From assembly GCA_913060665.1 (NCBI GenBank), contig CAJXUY010000003.1:62001-126000 (forward strand): DNA of 64,000 nt. The letters run 5' to 3'. Source of the stretch: an uncultured Oleiphilaceae bacterium. Lineage in GTDB: Bacteria > Pseudomonadota > Gammaproteobacteria > Pseudomonadales > Oleiphilaceae. The notes under the pieces are model-generated. The model searched no databases. It had not been told where the DNA came from and saw only the letters and a program-made list of their open reading frames with translations. The translations under genes were made by a program, and so were the position numbers. This document shows positions 30,396-39,433 of the stretch, in pieces (the stretch's first letter is position 1; every line of letters starts with the position of its first letter).

Positions 30396-31247
30396 ATGAA
30401 CACACCTCTGCACTCATCCATAAAACCAGCTCTTGACTGGGTCGATCACTCAACGCCCTATGAGGATATCTATTATCACAAGGCGCAAGGCATTGCTAAG
30501 ATCACTATCAACCGACCTGAAGTGCGTAATGCGTTTCGCCCACAGACGGTGGTTGAAATGCAGCAGGCACTAACCAATGCAAAATGTGACGAAAGTATCG
30601 GCGCGGTTATTTTTACTGGACAAGGCGACCTTGCGTTTTGTTCAGGGGGGGACCAACGAGTTAGAGGTAATGCAGGATATAAAGATAGTAACGGCACTCA
30701 CCACCTTAACGTACTGGACCTTCAGAAAATGATCAGGTCGTGCCCCAAACCAGTAGTGGCTATGGTGGCAGGCTATGCTATCGGTGGAGGCCATGTACTT
30801 CACTTAGTCTGTGACCTTACCATTGCTGCCGACAACGCAATTTTTGGGCAAACCGGCCCAAAAGTGGGTTCATTTGATGGAGGCTTTGGCGCAAGCTATT
30901 TAGCGCGCGTCGTGGGGCAGAAAAAGGCGCGTGAAATCTGGTTTTTATGCCGGCAATATGATGCTGAAAAAGCGCTGGATATGGGCTTGATCAACAAAGT
31001 GGTTTCGTTGTCGGAACTAGAACAAGAGACCGTCGAATGGTGCTTACAAATGCTTCAGCACTCTCCGCTGGCATTACGCTGCCTTAAGTCAGCATTTAAC
31101 GCCGACACCGATGGGCAAGCAGGATTACAAGAACTCGCCGGCAACGCCACTATGATGTTTTATATGACAGAAGAAGGTCAGGAGGGGCGTGATGCCTATC
31201 TCGAAAAACGCCCCCCCAATTTTGATCAGTTTAAACGTCAGCCGTGA
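30396..31247 (+). CDS. menB: 1,4-Dihydroxy-2-naphthoyl-CoA synthase MenB
   Basis: MenB is a crotonase-fold enzyme that closes the second ring to DHNA-CoA. The 283-residue product is very close to the E. coli type, with [52 protein letters not shown] (split here as adjacent segments of one conserved block), [13 protein letters not shown], and the C-terminal [21 protein letters not shown] precedes the ATG. Two 7-base homopolymer runs lie in the gene (near 30645-30651 and 31211-31217). It overlaps menC. Confidence 0.97.
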   Translation: MNTPLHSSIKPALDWVDHSTPYEDIYYHKAQGIAKITINRPEVRNAFRPQTVVEMQQALTNAKCDESIGAVIFTGQGDLAFCSGGDQRVRGNAGYKDSNGTHHLNVLDLQKMIRSCPKPVVAMVAGYAIGGGHVLHLVCDLTIAADNAIFGQTGPKVGSFDGGFGASYLARVVGQKKAREIWFLCRQYDAEKALDMGLINKVVSLSELEQETVEWCLQMLQHSPLALRCLKSAFNADTDGQAGLQELAGNATMMFYMTEEGQEGRDAYLEKRPPNFDQFKRQP

Positions 31248-32263
31248 TATCTGCCGTCACAATTTGGCGGTATTCACTGCCATTTAAGCGCCCTATTACC
31301 ACCAAGCATGGCAAATTGCTGTCTCGCCACTGCTTGTTTATTCAATGGCACTATAGCAACGAAGGTCACTCCTGCGTAGAGTGGAGTGAGGTCTGCCCTC
31401 TTCCAGGCTTTAGTACAGAAACTATTCAAGAGGCTGAATCTCAGCTGATTGACATGTTTAATGCGGGTTTTCACCACACACTAAATTCGCCCGCATTGGG
31501 AAACCCTGAAAGGAAGTTGTCAGCGCAGCTTTGTCCTTCAGTTCGATTTGGATTGGAAATGGGGTTAAGGAAGTTATTCTCCCCTATTCCCGCCGATAAC
31601 AACCAGCTGGCAATTGCAGGCTTGATGAATGGGGATGAATCCAGTGCTCCGATCAGCGAACACTTCTCTACATTCAAAATTAAGCTTGGACGATGTGACA
31701 TAGACACGGATATCAAACAGGTTAACAATGCTATAAAAATGTGCGAAAGCTCCACCCGATTTCGGCTAGACGCTAACCAATCATGGACTTTAGCGCAAGC
31801 AAGATATTTTTTTTCAAAGGTGCCACACGAACAAATAGAGTTTATTGAAGAGCCCTTAAGGCACCCATTTGATTACTCATCCTGGCTAAGATCAATTCCG
31901 GTTGGATTTGCGTTTGATGAACAAACACAGCAAAACACCTATTGCGTTGAGCAGGTGAAGGGGTTAAGTGCGCTGGTTTTAAAACCCATGCTAATTGGAT
32001 TAAACAGAACCATTGAGATTATTAATAAAGCCGAAAAGCTAAACATTACTACGGTTATCAGTTCTTCATTTGAAAGCAGCCTAACACTTAACTTTCTGTA
32101 TCAGCTTGCATCGGCGTACACACCCACCGCATGTCCAGGCCTAGATACATTCCATTCTCATAAGCAAGACATTATCGAACACTTAGCCCTACCTGTACAA
32201 CGAACTTCTACCCCGTTAATCACTGAGTCAAATTTTCAAAAGGTAGCGCATTATGAATGCTAG
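31244..32263 (+). CDS. menC: o-Succinylbenzoate synthase MenC
   Basis: MenC dehydrates SHCHC to o-succinylbenzoate. The 339-residue enolase-superfamily protein has the barrel lysine in FKIKLG, the metal ligands in [14 protein letters not shown] and DEQ, and VLKPMLIG towards the C-terminus. The start is GTG 31244, which overlaps the stop of menB by 4 bases, so translation is coupled. Its C-terminus overlaps menE by 11 bases. Confidence 0.93.
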   Translation: MISAVTIWRYSLPFKRPITTKHGKLLSRHCLFIQWHYSNEGHSCVEWSEVCPLPGFSTETIQEAESQLIDMFNAGFHHTLNSPALGNPERKLSAQLCPSVRFGLEMGLRKLFSPIPADNNQLAIAGLMNGDESSAPISEHFSTFKIKLGRCDIDTDIKQVNNAIKMCESSTRFRLDANQSWTLAQARYFFSKVPHEQIEFIEEPLRHPFDYSSWLRSIPVGFAFDEQTQQNTYCVEQVKGLSALVLKPMLIGLNRTIEIINKAEKLNITTVISSSFESSLTLNFLYQLASAYTPTACPGLDTFHSHKQDIIEHLALPVQRTSTPLITESNFQKVAHYEC

Positions 32264-33722
32264 CACTTACCCTGAGGGGCAGGTTTCAGGCCTTGGTATT
32301 CCATGCTTACTCCAGCGCGCCTCCATTTCCTATGAGCATGAATTAGCAGTCATATCTAAATATAGGCAACTAACATTTGATGAGTTAGAGAAAAAAGTCC
32401 AAATAATTGGGCGGTATTTTTGCGATCAGGGTATACAGCGAAATGATCGAGTTATCATTTCGCTCAACAATAGTGTCGAACTAGTAGTCACGTTGCTTGC
32501 ATTAATGCGTATAGAGGCTATCCCTTGCCCAATCAACCCAAAATTTCCAACAGGGCTAGAAGAGCGAGTGACGTCATTACTCGATACGTCTTGGTTTATT
32601 GGTACTCATCAACGATCAAGCACCGCACATTACATTGATGCGTCCTCAATTACAGCTCAGTTAGAGCTTGAAGTACCACAGGACAAGTCCTCCCCGATCT
32701 ATTACTCGCCAACGTCGCCCAATAGCATTGTCTTAACCTCCGGAACCAGCGGGACACCCAAAGCCGCAGTGTTTAGCTACCAACAGCATTATTGCAGCGC
32801 ATTAGGGGCAAATGACTATATTCCGCTCAATATTGGTGACAAAAGCCTGTTATCCCTCCCTATGTTTCACATTGGCGGTATTGCGATTGTATTTCGATGC
32901 CTACTCGCGGGGGCAACAATAGTCATACCAGATGATAATGAACTTACAACCAACATAAACAGGTTTCATATCACTCATGCATCAATGGTCAACACTCAAC
33001 TAAAGCGGTTGTTACGGCAAGATACAACAGGAACATCACTCAAACATGTTCTTGTTGGCGGTGGGCCAGTCAATCAACTACTACTCACCAAAGCGGGTGC
33101 ACTAGGGATTAACTGCTATCACACCTATGGGCTAACTGAGATGGCATCTCAGGTTTTCACACATGACCAAAACGGTACTGGCCAAACACTACCGTATCGC
33201 CAGTTATCCATTGATATCAAAGGCGAAATTATAGTTAAAGGAGAGACACTTTTTTTAGGCTATTTTGAAGGTGGGACTACCAGATTGCCTTTAGATGCTA
33301 AGGGGTGGTTTCACACTAAAGATCTCGGCAAACTGACCGGCGAAACGCTACTGGTTACTGGGCGAAAAGATAACCAGTTTATTAGCGGGGGTGAGAACAT
33401 ACAACCTGAAGAAGTCGAAGGGCTTATCAATAGCCTCCCTGGAGTTAACCAAAGTATTGTAGTCCCACAAAAAGATTCAGAATACGGGTTAAAGCCGGTT
33501 GTATTCATTGATGCTAAACCTCCAATCACGGTGAATAGGTTAAAACAATACCTTATAACGCAAATACCCAGTTTTAAAATTCCGAGAACAGTATACCCCT
33601 GGGTGTTTACCCAAGAGTTAAAACCCAGCAGAAAAGGTCTAAAAGAGCAGGCGGATATTTTTCGCGAGGATTATCATGGCAACAGCGGCACGTTAGCACC
33701 TGATATTGACCTAAGGGGATGA
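32253..33722 (+). CDS. menE: o-Succinylbenzoate-CoA ligase MenE
   Basis: MenE activates o-succinylbenzoate as its CoA thioester. The 489-residue adenylate-forming enzyme has the P-loop LTSGTSGTPKAAVFSY, the HTYGLTEMAS motif, the KDLGKL hinge and the C-terminal lysine motif KPSRKGLKEQ. It is the last gene of the men operon. No menA or menG is seen in the window. The C-terminal end of about 25 extra residues (DIFREDYHGNSG) is unusual for the family. Confidence 0.93.
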   Translation: MNASTYPEGQVSGLGIPCLLQRASISYEHELAVISKYRQLTFDELEKKVQIIGRYFCDQGIQRNDRVIISLNNSVELVVTLLALMRIEAIPCPINPKFPTGLEERVTSLLDTSWFIGTHQRSSTAHYIDASSITAQLELEVPQDKSSPIYYSPTSPNSIVLTSGTSGTPKAAVFSYQQHYCSALGANDYIPLNIGDKSLLSLPMFHIGGIAIVFRCLLAGATIVIPDDNELTTNINRFHITHASMVNTQLKRLLRQDTTGTSLKHVLVGGGPVNQLLLTKAGALGINCYHTYGLTEMASQVFTHDQNGTGQTLPYRQLSIDIKGEIIVKGETLFLGYFEGGTTRLPLDAKGWFHTKDLGKLTGETLLVTGRKDNQFISGGENIQPEEVEGLINSLPGVNQSIVVPQKDSEYGLKPVVFIDAKPPITVNRLKQYLITQIPSFKIPRTVYPWVFTQELKPSRKGLKEQADIFREDYHGNSGTLAPDIDLRG

Positions 33723-33786
33723 TTGGATTTTTGAGTTATCTACCACTATTATCATTAACCTCCAAATTACGAACTAACAAATTCTA

Positions 33787-34836
33787 ATGAGATACGTAAT
33801 GCTCCCACTAAGATTAACAAGACCTAAGCGTCAAATTATACTCACATCAACACTACTCACGGCGTTTTTATTATGTATCGTTAGCAGCGCAAACAGTCGA
33901 CCCCTAGCAACAAAATCAGGATGGGGTGCAGATCTCGCTATAACCACTGGCTACTCACAAAATCAGTCACAGTTTAATGTTGATGATGACAATAGAGTGA
34001 CGCAAGACTTAACCAATTCCGGCAAAGAGACCAGCGAAGCATTGGTATTCCCGCTAGCGCGGGTAGATTACACGTTAGAAGATCTTAAAACTCAATTTTT
34101 CGTGGGTAACAGCCGAGAAAACGTGGGAAAAGGTGAATTTCAGATTGAATTTGGCGCAACACACCAGTTTCAAGACAATTCCAAACTCACTCTGGCCTAT
34201 TTTCCTGAACTACCGTTTATTGGCGAAACATGGAAAGACCCTTACCTTACCGGTCAAGCAAGAGAAAAAACTGATGAGACCGCTCAAGGTGGACGTATAG
34301 AACTAAGAAACATTGGTGGCAGCTTACTAGACATACAATACGCATTTGCTGATAGCACAATAGATAATGAGCTAAGTGGCAGTAACCTAGCCTATCTCTC
34401 CGACCTTGATCGATCACAACTTCACCGTGATGCTATTTATCAACGTTTATCGGCTGACCATCTGGTTCCGCTCAGTGGTAAGTTTTTCTTAAAACCGGGG
34501 CTACTCTATACTCGAGCCAATGCAAAAGGTGATGCCAACAGCTCTGATGAATACGCCTTTAGATTACAAATGATATACAGAGAAAGCCGCCACTTTTTAA
34601 CAGGGTCTGCAACTTACGGACACCTAGAAGCTAAAGCAACAAATCCTGTTTTTAACCAACGTGAGAAAACAGACCGCATTTCTCTATTTGCGCTCTACAA
34701 ATACCAAAAACCATTTAACATGGAAGACTGGAGTTTACTGGCTATCGGATTTCTTGGAGAGACGGACTCAAACATTAACTTTTACAATCGAAGCGGTCTA
34801 GGGATAGGCATTGGAGCTTCTTATGAGTGGAGATAG
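33787..34836 (+). CDS. DUF2860-like outer-membrane beta-barrel protein (tentative)
   Basis: The 349-residue product has a signal peptide (basic start, hydrophobic stretch, ending SSANSRP at about residue 39). The mature part alternates hydrophobic and polar residues in strands, with WGADLAITTGYSQNQSQF near its start and ending GLGIGIGASYEWR. This fits a beta-barrel of the DUF2860 kind known from Vibrio and Shewanella. The final residue is Arg rather than the usual aromatic. The gene follows menE by 64 bases. An alternative start is ATG 33799. Its relation to menaquinone is unknown. Confidence 0.6.
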   Translation: MRYVMLPLRLTRPKRQIILTSTLLTAFLLCIVSSANSRPLATKSGWGADLAITTGYSQNQSQFNVDDDNRVTQDLTNSGKETSEALVFPLARVDYTLEDLKTQFFVGNSRENVGKGEFQIEFGATHQFQDNSKLTLAYFPELPFIGETWKDPYLTGQAREKTDETAQGGRIELRNIGGSLLDIQYAFADSTIDNELSGSNLAYLSDLDRSQLHRDAIYQRLSADHLVPLSGKFFLKPGLLYTRANAKGDANSSDEYAFRLQMIYRESRHFLTGSATYGHLEAKATNPVFNQREKTDRISLFALYKYQKPFNMEDWSLLAIGFLGETDSNINFYNRSGLGIGIGASYEWR

Positions 34837-34853
34837 CAGACCTTAACGCTAAA

Positions 34854-35363
34854 TCAATACAGCCTCCCTATCAGGTCCAGATGAGTTAGATAAAGCCTCA
34901 TATCTAACTCAAGCTGATGATAGTTCGGCTCCATATGTCTGCATAAGTTATAGAACGCCTTGTTATGATCTTTCTCTTTCAAGTGAGCAAGCTCGTGAAC
35001 CGAAATCATCCTCAAAAATTCCATCGGTGTATTTTTAAACACTGACGCCACTCTAATTTCATTCTTAGCCTTAAGCTTTCCTCCTTGTATTCTCGATACA
35101 AATGTATGCAATCCAAGCGCATGATTGATGACATTAATCTTATCATCATAAACAACCTTACTTAACGGCTGAGATTTTTTAATATAGTCGTTTTTTATAT
35201 CAACCACATAACTATAAAGCGCTTTATCAGTACGAACATCATGAACAACAGGGTAACGGGTTAACAAAAAACCGCCTAACTTTTGCTCATCTATAAGCCG
35301 TTTTGCTTGAACAAGGATAGGCTCAGGATAGCCAGAAAGGTATTTAAGCTGTTCAGACCCCAT
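34854..35363 (-). CDS. YgjP-like metallopeptidase (DUF45/M48-type)
   Basis: The 169-residue product has a zinc-peptidase-like motif VHELAHLKEKDHNKAFYNLC (residues about 117-136), with HELAH and a further H at the position used by YgjP-type proteins, and then NYHQLELDMRLYLTHLD. It belongs to the M48-related YgjP/DUF45 group, whose substrates are unknown. The C-terminus is short. It overlaps the upstream gene by 11 bases on the same strand, so the two are a translationally coupled pair, convergent with the DUF2860-like gene. Confidence 0.75.
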   Translation of the reverse strand: MGSEQLKYLSGYPEPILVQAKRLIDEQKLGGFLLTRYPVVHDVRTDKALYSYVVDIKNDYIKKSQPLSKVVYDDKINVINHALGLHTFVSRIQGGKLKAKNEIRVASVFKNTPMEFLRMISVHELAHLKEKDHNKAFYNLCRHMEPNYHQLELDMRLYLTHLDLIGRLY

Positions 35364-35727
35364 TGCGATGCCTAAGTTTTAACAACACTTCCAACTTTTC
35401 AGGCTTATCGTTTATTTGTTTCAATGCCTGTTTATACCCCGCTTTTAGATGCTTCTTCAAATGAAGTGTAGCTTGTGATGCTGGTATTTTCTTCAGCTTA
35501 CAATAGAGCGCCATTGAAAATAACACCTCATTTTCGGACAAGGTTGCCTGACGATTCGATTGACCGTTGTAGCAACTACCGCAGCCTCCTCGAAAAGTAT
35601 AAGCTGAATTTGCAATCATTACGCCGAACCCCATAAATATGGCCAACACCTCTGCACCCTCAGCAAAATAATCCGACCCACCCGGTGGAAAGTGCTGAGA
35701 TTGAAAAACAAGATACTGTGCCATCAT
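35353..35727 (-). CDS. Small protein with CxxC and hydrophobic segment, unknown function
   Basis: The 124-residue product has a hydrophobic stretch near residues 26-46 (AEVLAIFMGFGVMIANSAYTF), followed by RGGCGSCYNGQSNRQ, a Cys-rich loop, and a helical, basic C-terminal half (LKKHLKAGYKQALKQINDK). I do not recognise the family. The start is one of two adjacent ATGs at 35727/35724. It overlaps the YgjP-like gene by 11 bases, which suggests they work together, but this is inference. Confidence 0.5.
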   Translation of the reverse strand: MMAQYLVFQSQHFPPGGSDYFAEGAEVLAIFMGFGVMIANSAYTFRGGCGSCYNGQSNRQATLSENEVLFSMALYCKLKKIPASQATLHLKKHLKAGYKQALKQINDKPEKLEVLLKLRHRNGV

Positions 35728-35800
35728 ATGGGCAAAGCTAGATAGATTATGAATATTAAAAATTTTTAACAGGAACTAGAGAAGTAAGATAGCTTTAGAA

Positions 35801-35887
35801 TGGTGCCTGGAGCCGGGGTCGAACCGGCACGCCCTTACGGACACGAGATTTTAAGTCTCGGGTGTCTACCAATTCCACCACCCAGGC
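35801..35887 (-). tRNA. leuZ: tRNA-Leu (anticodon TAA)
   Basis: The 87-base minus-strand sequence begins GCCTGGGTGGTGG, has anticodon loop ACTTAAAATC (TAA), a long variable arm (CGTGTCCGTAAGGGCGT), TTCGACCCC and an encoded CCA. It is the last tRNA of the pgsA-Gly-Cys-Leu cluster, as in E. coli glyW-cysT-leuZ. Confidence 0.95.
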
Positions 35888-35933
35888 TTTACTTTCGCTA
35901 ACTTAACCGAATATCCTTCGGCTTCTAAAAATG

Positions 35934-36007
35934 TGGAGGCGCGAGCCGGAGTCGAACCGGCCTACGTGGATTTGCAATCCAGTGCATAACCGCTTTGCTA
36001 TCGCGCC
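35934..36007 (-). tRNA. cysT: tRNA-Cys (anticodon GCA)
   Basis: The 74-base minus-strand sequence begins GGCGCGATAGC, with anticodon loop TTGCAAA (GCA), T arm TTCGACTCC, discriminator U and CCA. It lies between tRNA-Leu and tRNA-Gly. The hairpin at 36057-36083 separates it from tRNA-Gly. Confidence 0.95.
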
Positions 36008-36056
36008 TTTATACTGCTTTTAACTCTACTACGCGAAACAAGATTGTAGTATAACT

Positions 36057-36083
36057 AAAAACCCCAGCTATGCCGGGGTTTTT
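36057..36083 (-). terminator. Terminator-like hairpin between tRNA-Gly and tRNA-Cys
   Basis: On the minus strand AAAAACCCCGGC and GCUGGGGUUUUU pair over 12 positions (one G-U) around the triloop AUA, followed by a short U-run. It lies just after tRNA-Gly in the direction of transcription, so it should stop most transcripts before tRNA-Cys and tRNA-Leu. Confidence 0.85.
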
Positions 36084-36089
36084 AAAATT

Positions 36090-36165
36090 TGGAGCGGGAA
36101 ACGAGATTCGAACTCGCGACCCCAACCTTGGCAAGGTTGTGCTCTACCAACTGAGCTATTCCCGC
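36090..36165 (-). tRNA. glyW: tRNA-Gly (anticodon GCC)
   Basis: The 76-base minus-strand sequence begins GCGGGAATAGCTC, has anticodon loop TTGCCAA (GCC), T arm TTCGAATCTC, and CCA. It is first in the cluster, directly after pgsA. Confidence 0.96.
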
Positions 36166-36178
36166 TTAAGTGGCGCAT

Positions 36179-36206
36179 ATATTACTTGAATCACGATTAG
36201 TGTCAA
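36179..36206 (-). promoter_or_regulatory. Sigma-70 promoter of the tRNA Gly-Cys-Leu cluster
   Basis: On the minus strand TTGACA is followed after 16 bases by TAATAT and then a GC-rich GCGCC discriminator close to the start. It lies about 13 bases before the mature tRNA-Gly. This is the form of stringently controlled stable-RNA promoters. Confidence 0.85.
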
Positions 36207-36245
36207 GCGACAAAAGTAAGATAATGTCACGCAATAATCGATTGG

Positions 36246-36824
36246 TCACTTAATATACATTTCTTCAGACAAATCAGGCCATGCAGCCTTCAAATAAATA
36301 AACATTGACCACAAAGTGAGCACCGAAGCCAAATACAATAGCGCTATACCAACATTAGCCACCATTTCTCCAGGGGGTGAGAACAACATCAGCAAAATCG
36401 CCCACATTTGGGCACCTGTTTTAACCTTGCCGATAAAAGAGACAGCAACACTGGCTCTTTTGCCCATTTCTGCCATCCACTCTCGCAAAGCAGAAATCAC
36501 AATTTCTCGCCCTATAATAATGATAGAAGGAATGGTTATCCACATTGAGTTAAAGTCCTCAACGATCATAGTGAGCGCTACGGCGACCATTAGCTTATCA
36601 GCTACCGGATCTAAAAAAGCTCCGAATCGCGTCGTCTGATTCATTTTTCTAGCAATATAACCATCCAACCAGTCTGTAAAACCCGCCAGAAAGAAAACGC
36701 CTGTCGCCACCATTCGATGAGACTCGTTAGGTAAATAAAACGCGAGAACGAAAATCGGTATCAATACGATTCTCGACATAGTAAGCATATTGGGCAATGT
36801 CATAGATAAACTGCTTCGTCTCAT
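36246..36824 (-). CDS. pgsA: CDP-diacylglycerol--glycerol-3-phosphate 3-phosphatidyltransferase
   Basis: PgsA makes phosphatidylglycerophosphate for phosphatidylglycerol and cardiolipin. The 192-residue multi-helix membrane protein has the CDP-alcohol phosphatidyltransferase motif FTDWLDGYIAR...FGAFLDPVADK with its four aspartates. The start ATG overlaps the uvrC stop by one base (TAATG). Order gacA-uvrC-pgsA-tRNA is as in E. coli. Confidence 0.95.
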   Translation of the reverse strand: MRRSSLSMTLPNMLTMSRIVLIPIFVLAFYLPNESHRMVATGVFFLAGFTDWLDGYIARKMNQTTRFGAFLDPVADKLMVAVALTMIVEDFNSMWITIPSIIIIGREIVISALREWMAEMGKRASVAVSFIGKVKTGAQMWAILLMLFSPPGEMVANVGIALLYLASVLTLWSMFIYLKAAWPDLSEEMYIK

Positions 36825-38656
36825 TAATCTGAATGGAGGTGGTCATAAATTATGACGGCTATGGTTTTAGATATACCGGGCACTTTGGCGATTTCTTCGG
36901 CACTTGCCTTCTTCACTTCTTGTAGTCCACCAAAGTATTTTAACAATTCTCGACGTCTTTTGGGCCCTATTCCGTCAATATTTTCTAATGTTGATGTTTT
37001 TCTTACTTTATCTCGTCGCTGCCGGTGACCTGTAATGGCAAAACGGTGGGCTTCATCTCTAACGTGCTGTATCAAATGTAGCGCTGGCGAGTCCGAAGAT
37101 AAGTTTAATGTTCTATTACCTACACCCTTTGGCAATATAAGCGTCTCAAATCCAGCCTTCCGTGTCGCCCCTTTTGCCACACCCACCAACTGTATACCGG
37201 TGAGTTGCAAGCCTTCGAATACCTCAATAGCAACACCTAGTTGGCCCTTGCCACCGTCTATTAATACGATATCCGGCCACTTACCCTCACCAGCTTTAAG
37301 TTTTTTATAACGCCGGGTCAGCGCTTGCCGCATTGCAGCATAGTCATCACCCGGGGTAATGCCGTCTATGTTATATATCCGATAGTCTGCCTTGAAAGGG
37401 CCCTGATCATTAAAAACCACACATGATGCGACCGTTTTTTCGCCGGAGCTATGACTAATATCGAAACACTCAATACGTTTAGGCACCTCACTCATCTCAA
37501 GCGCAACCCTTAGTGCGTCTACTCTCTGGAACACATTTTCTTTTTTCGATAAATAACTAGCGATACTCATTTCAGCATTTGACTGTGCCAACTGCCGCCA
37601 CCTAGCACGATCAGTTCTTACATTATGTATGATTTTTACATTAACCCCTAGCAATTCAGTTAGCGCAGATTGCAACAAATCTGAATCTTCAGGAGCACAA
37701 GGTACTACGATTTCCCGTGGGTAATCGTTAGAGCGAGCCCCGCTGAGATAAAATTGAGCCAAAAAATCTCCTAGCAAAGAAGCGTCCTCTTGCTCTAACG
37801 CCAATTTAGGAAAATAGTTCTTATGACCCAGCACTCTGCCCCCACGTATAAACATAAACGAAAGGCAGGCTGCTCCTGCTTTAATAGCAAGCCCAATAAC
37901 ATCTATATTACCAGCACCAGACTCAATAGACTGTTGCTCTTGAACGTGCCTTAAAAAATCAATCTGATCTCTTATTTCAGCCGCTTTCTCAAATTCAAGA
38001 TTTTTCGAAGCTAACCCCATAGCCTCAACCAACAAACTAATAACTTGAGGGTTTTTGCCCTCTAAAAACATGACGGCTCTCTGCATATCGCGCTGATAGT
38101 CTTCGGGGGAGATCAAGTCTACACAAGGCGCACTACAACGTTTTATCTGATGCTGCAAACAAGGTCGCGTTCTATTTCTATAAAAGCTCTCATCACACTG
38201 ACGAATCTTAAATATCTTCTGAAGTAAATTAAGGCTTTCACGAACGGCACCCGAACTAGGATAAGGACCAAAGTATTTACCTTTTTCTTTTTTTGTTCTC
38301 GCACGCTTAAATGTTAAAGAAGGGTAATCATTGTGACTCGACAGATAAATATAAGGGTAGGATTTATCATCTCTTAGCAAAATATTATAAGGAGGCTTGA
38401 GGTCTTTAATAAGATTTTGTTCGAGCAACAGCGCTTCGGTTTCACTATCGGTGACCGTTATTTCAATATTGGAAATTTTGGCGACTAAAGCGCGGGTTTT
38501 AATGTGCAAACCTGTAGCACGAAAATAACTAGAGACACGATTTTTTAAGTTACGAGCTTTTCCAACATAGAGTATATCGCCGCCGGTGTCGTACATTCTG
38601 TAAACACCAGGACGTGCTGTGAGCTGCTTGAGAAAGGGCGATGAATCGAAAGACAC
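36824..38656 (-). CDS. uvrC: Excinuclease ABC subunit C
   Basis: UvrC makes both incisions in nucleotide-excision repair. The 610-residue product has an N-terminal GIY-YIG nuclease (RPGVYRMYDTGGDILYVGKA), a UVR segment binding UvrB (NLEFEKAAEIRDQIDFL), a central RNase-H-like nuclease half with IDGGKGQLGVA, and C-terminal helix-hairpin-helix motifs (ENIDGIGPKRRRELL). It starts at GTG 38656 and overlaps gacA's stop by one base, so it is co-transcribed with gacA. Confidence 0.97.
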   Translation of the reverse strand: MSFDSSPFLKQLTARPGVYRMYDTGGDILYVGKARNLKNRVSSYFRATGLHIKTRALVAKISNIEITVTDSETEALLLEQNLIKDLKPPYNILLRDDKSYPYIYLSSHNDYPSLTFKRARTKKEKGKYFGPYPSSGAVRESLNLLQKIFKIRQCDESFYRNRTRPCLQHQIKRCSAPCVDLISPEDYQRDMQRAVMFLEGKNPQVISLLVEAMGLASKNLEFEKAAEIRDQIDFLRHVQEQQSIESGAGNIDVIGLAIKAGAACLSFMFIRGGRVLGHKNYFPKLALEQEDASLLGDFLAQFYLSGARSNDYPREIVVPCAPEDSDLLQSALTELLGVNVKIIHNVRTDRARWRQLAQSNAEMSIASYLSKKENVFQRVDALRVALEMSEVPKRIECFDISHSSGEKTVASCVVFNDQGPFKADYRIYNIDGITPGDDYAAMRQALTRRYKKLKAGEGKWPDIVLIDGGKGQLGVAIEVFEGLQLTGIQLVGVAKGATRKAGFETLILPKGVGNRTLNLSSDSPALHLIQHVRDEAHRFAITGHRQRRDKVRKTSTLENIDGIGPKRRRELLKYFGGLQEVKKASAEEIAKVPGISKTIAVIIYDHLHSD

Positions 38657-39309
38657 TAATCTATATTTTCTGTATCGAGTATACCGTGGCGAACAGCAAG
38701 CAAGGTCAATTCAACATCACTCGTGATACCTAACTTTTCAAATATTCTATAGCGATAGCTATTAACTGTTTTTGGGCTTAGGCAAAGCTTATCGGATATG
38801 TCTTGCACTTTTATGCAGCTCACGATCATAGTTGTAATTTGCATCTCACGCTCTGACAGCTTGTCGAAAACGGTGCCTTCTTCGGTCGTCTCTTCAAACG
38901 GTTTTAGTGCCAGCTTCTGTGCGATTTCGGGGCTAATATAACGTTGCCCGGAGTTTACGACCCGTATAGCCCGAATCATTTCGTCTACATCGGCACCTTT
39001 GGTTATATAGGCTGATGCCCCTGACTGCATGACTCTTGCGGGATAAGGGTCGTCATTACAGGCCGTTACAACGATGATTTTTATCTCATCATCCAAACGT
39101 TTTATTTTTCGCGCTGCCTCAAGGCCACCGATACCAGGCATTTTGAGATCCATCAAAATAATATCAGGGTGCAGTGACCTTATTACGCTTATGGCATCTT
39201 CTCCGGAGCATGCCTCTCCAACCACTTCGATACCGGCTTCGTCAGATAACATGCGAGAGATTCCAGCCCTCACCAAATCGTGATCGTCTACCACGAGCAC
39301 TTTAATCAA
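38656..39309 (-). CDS. gacA: Two-component response regulator GacA/UvrY
   Basis: GacA/UvrY is the regulator that activates small regulatory RNAs to control CsrA/RsmA. The 217-residue protein has a receiver domain with DDH (8-10) and the phospho-acceptor Asp54 in LMDLKMPGIGG, then a LuxR-type DNA-binding domain (LSEREMQITTMIV...LCLSPKTVNSYRYRIFEKLGI). It is coupled to uvrC as in E. coli and Pseudomonas. The kinase GacS/BarA is not adjacent. Confidence 0.93.
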   Translation of the reverse strand: MIKVLVVDDHDLVRAGISRMLSDEAGIEVVGEACSGEDAISVIRSLHPDIILMDLKMPGIGGLEAARKIKRLDDEIKIIVVTACNDDPYPARVMQSGASAYITKGADVDEMIRAIRVVNSGQRYISPEIAQKLALKPFEETTEEGTVFDKLSEREMQITTMIVSCIKVQDISDKLCLSPKTVNSYRYRIFEKLGITSDVELTLLAVRHGILDTENID

Positions 39310-39433
39310 GCATCACCTCAAATAATAAAACAACATCGTCACTGCAAGAATACCCTACTGCGAAGCACTGAAAATAACTAGTAGCTAACCTATGAAAGAT
39401 AGAATAGAAGACAATTACGGAAAGGGTCAACTT

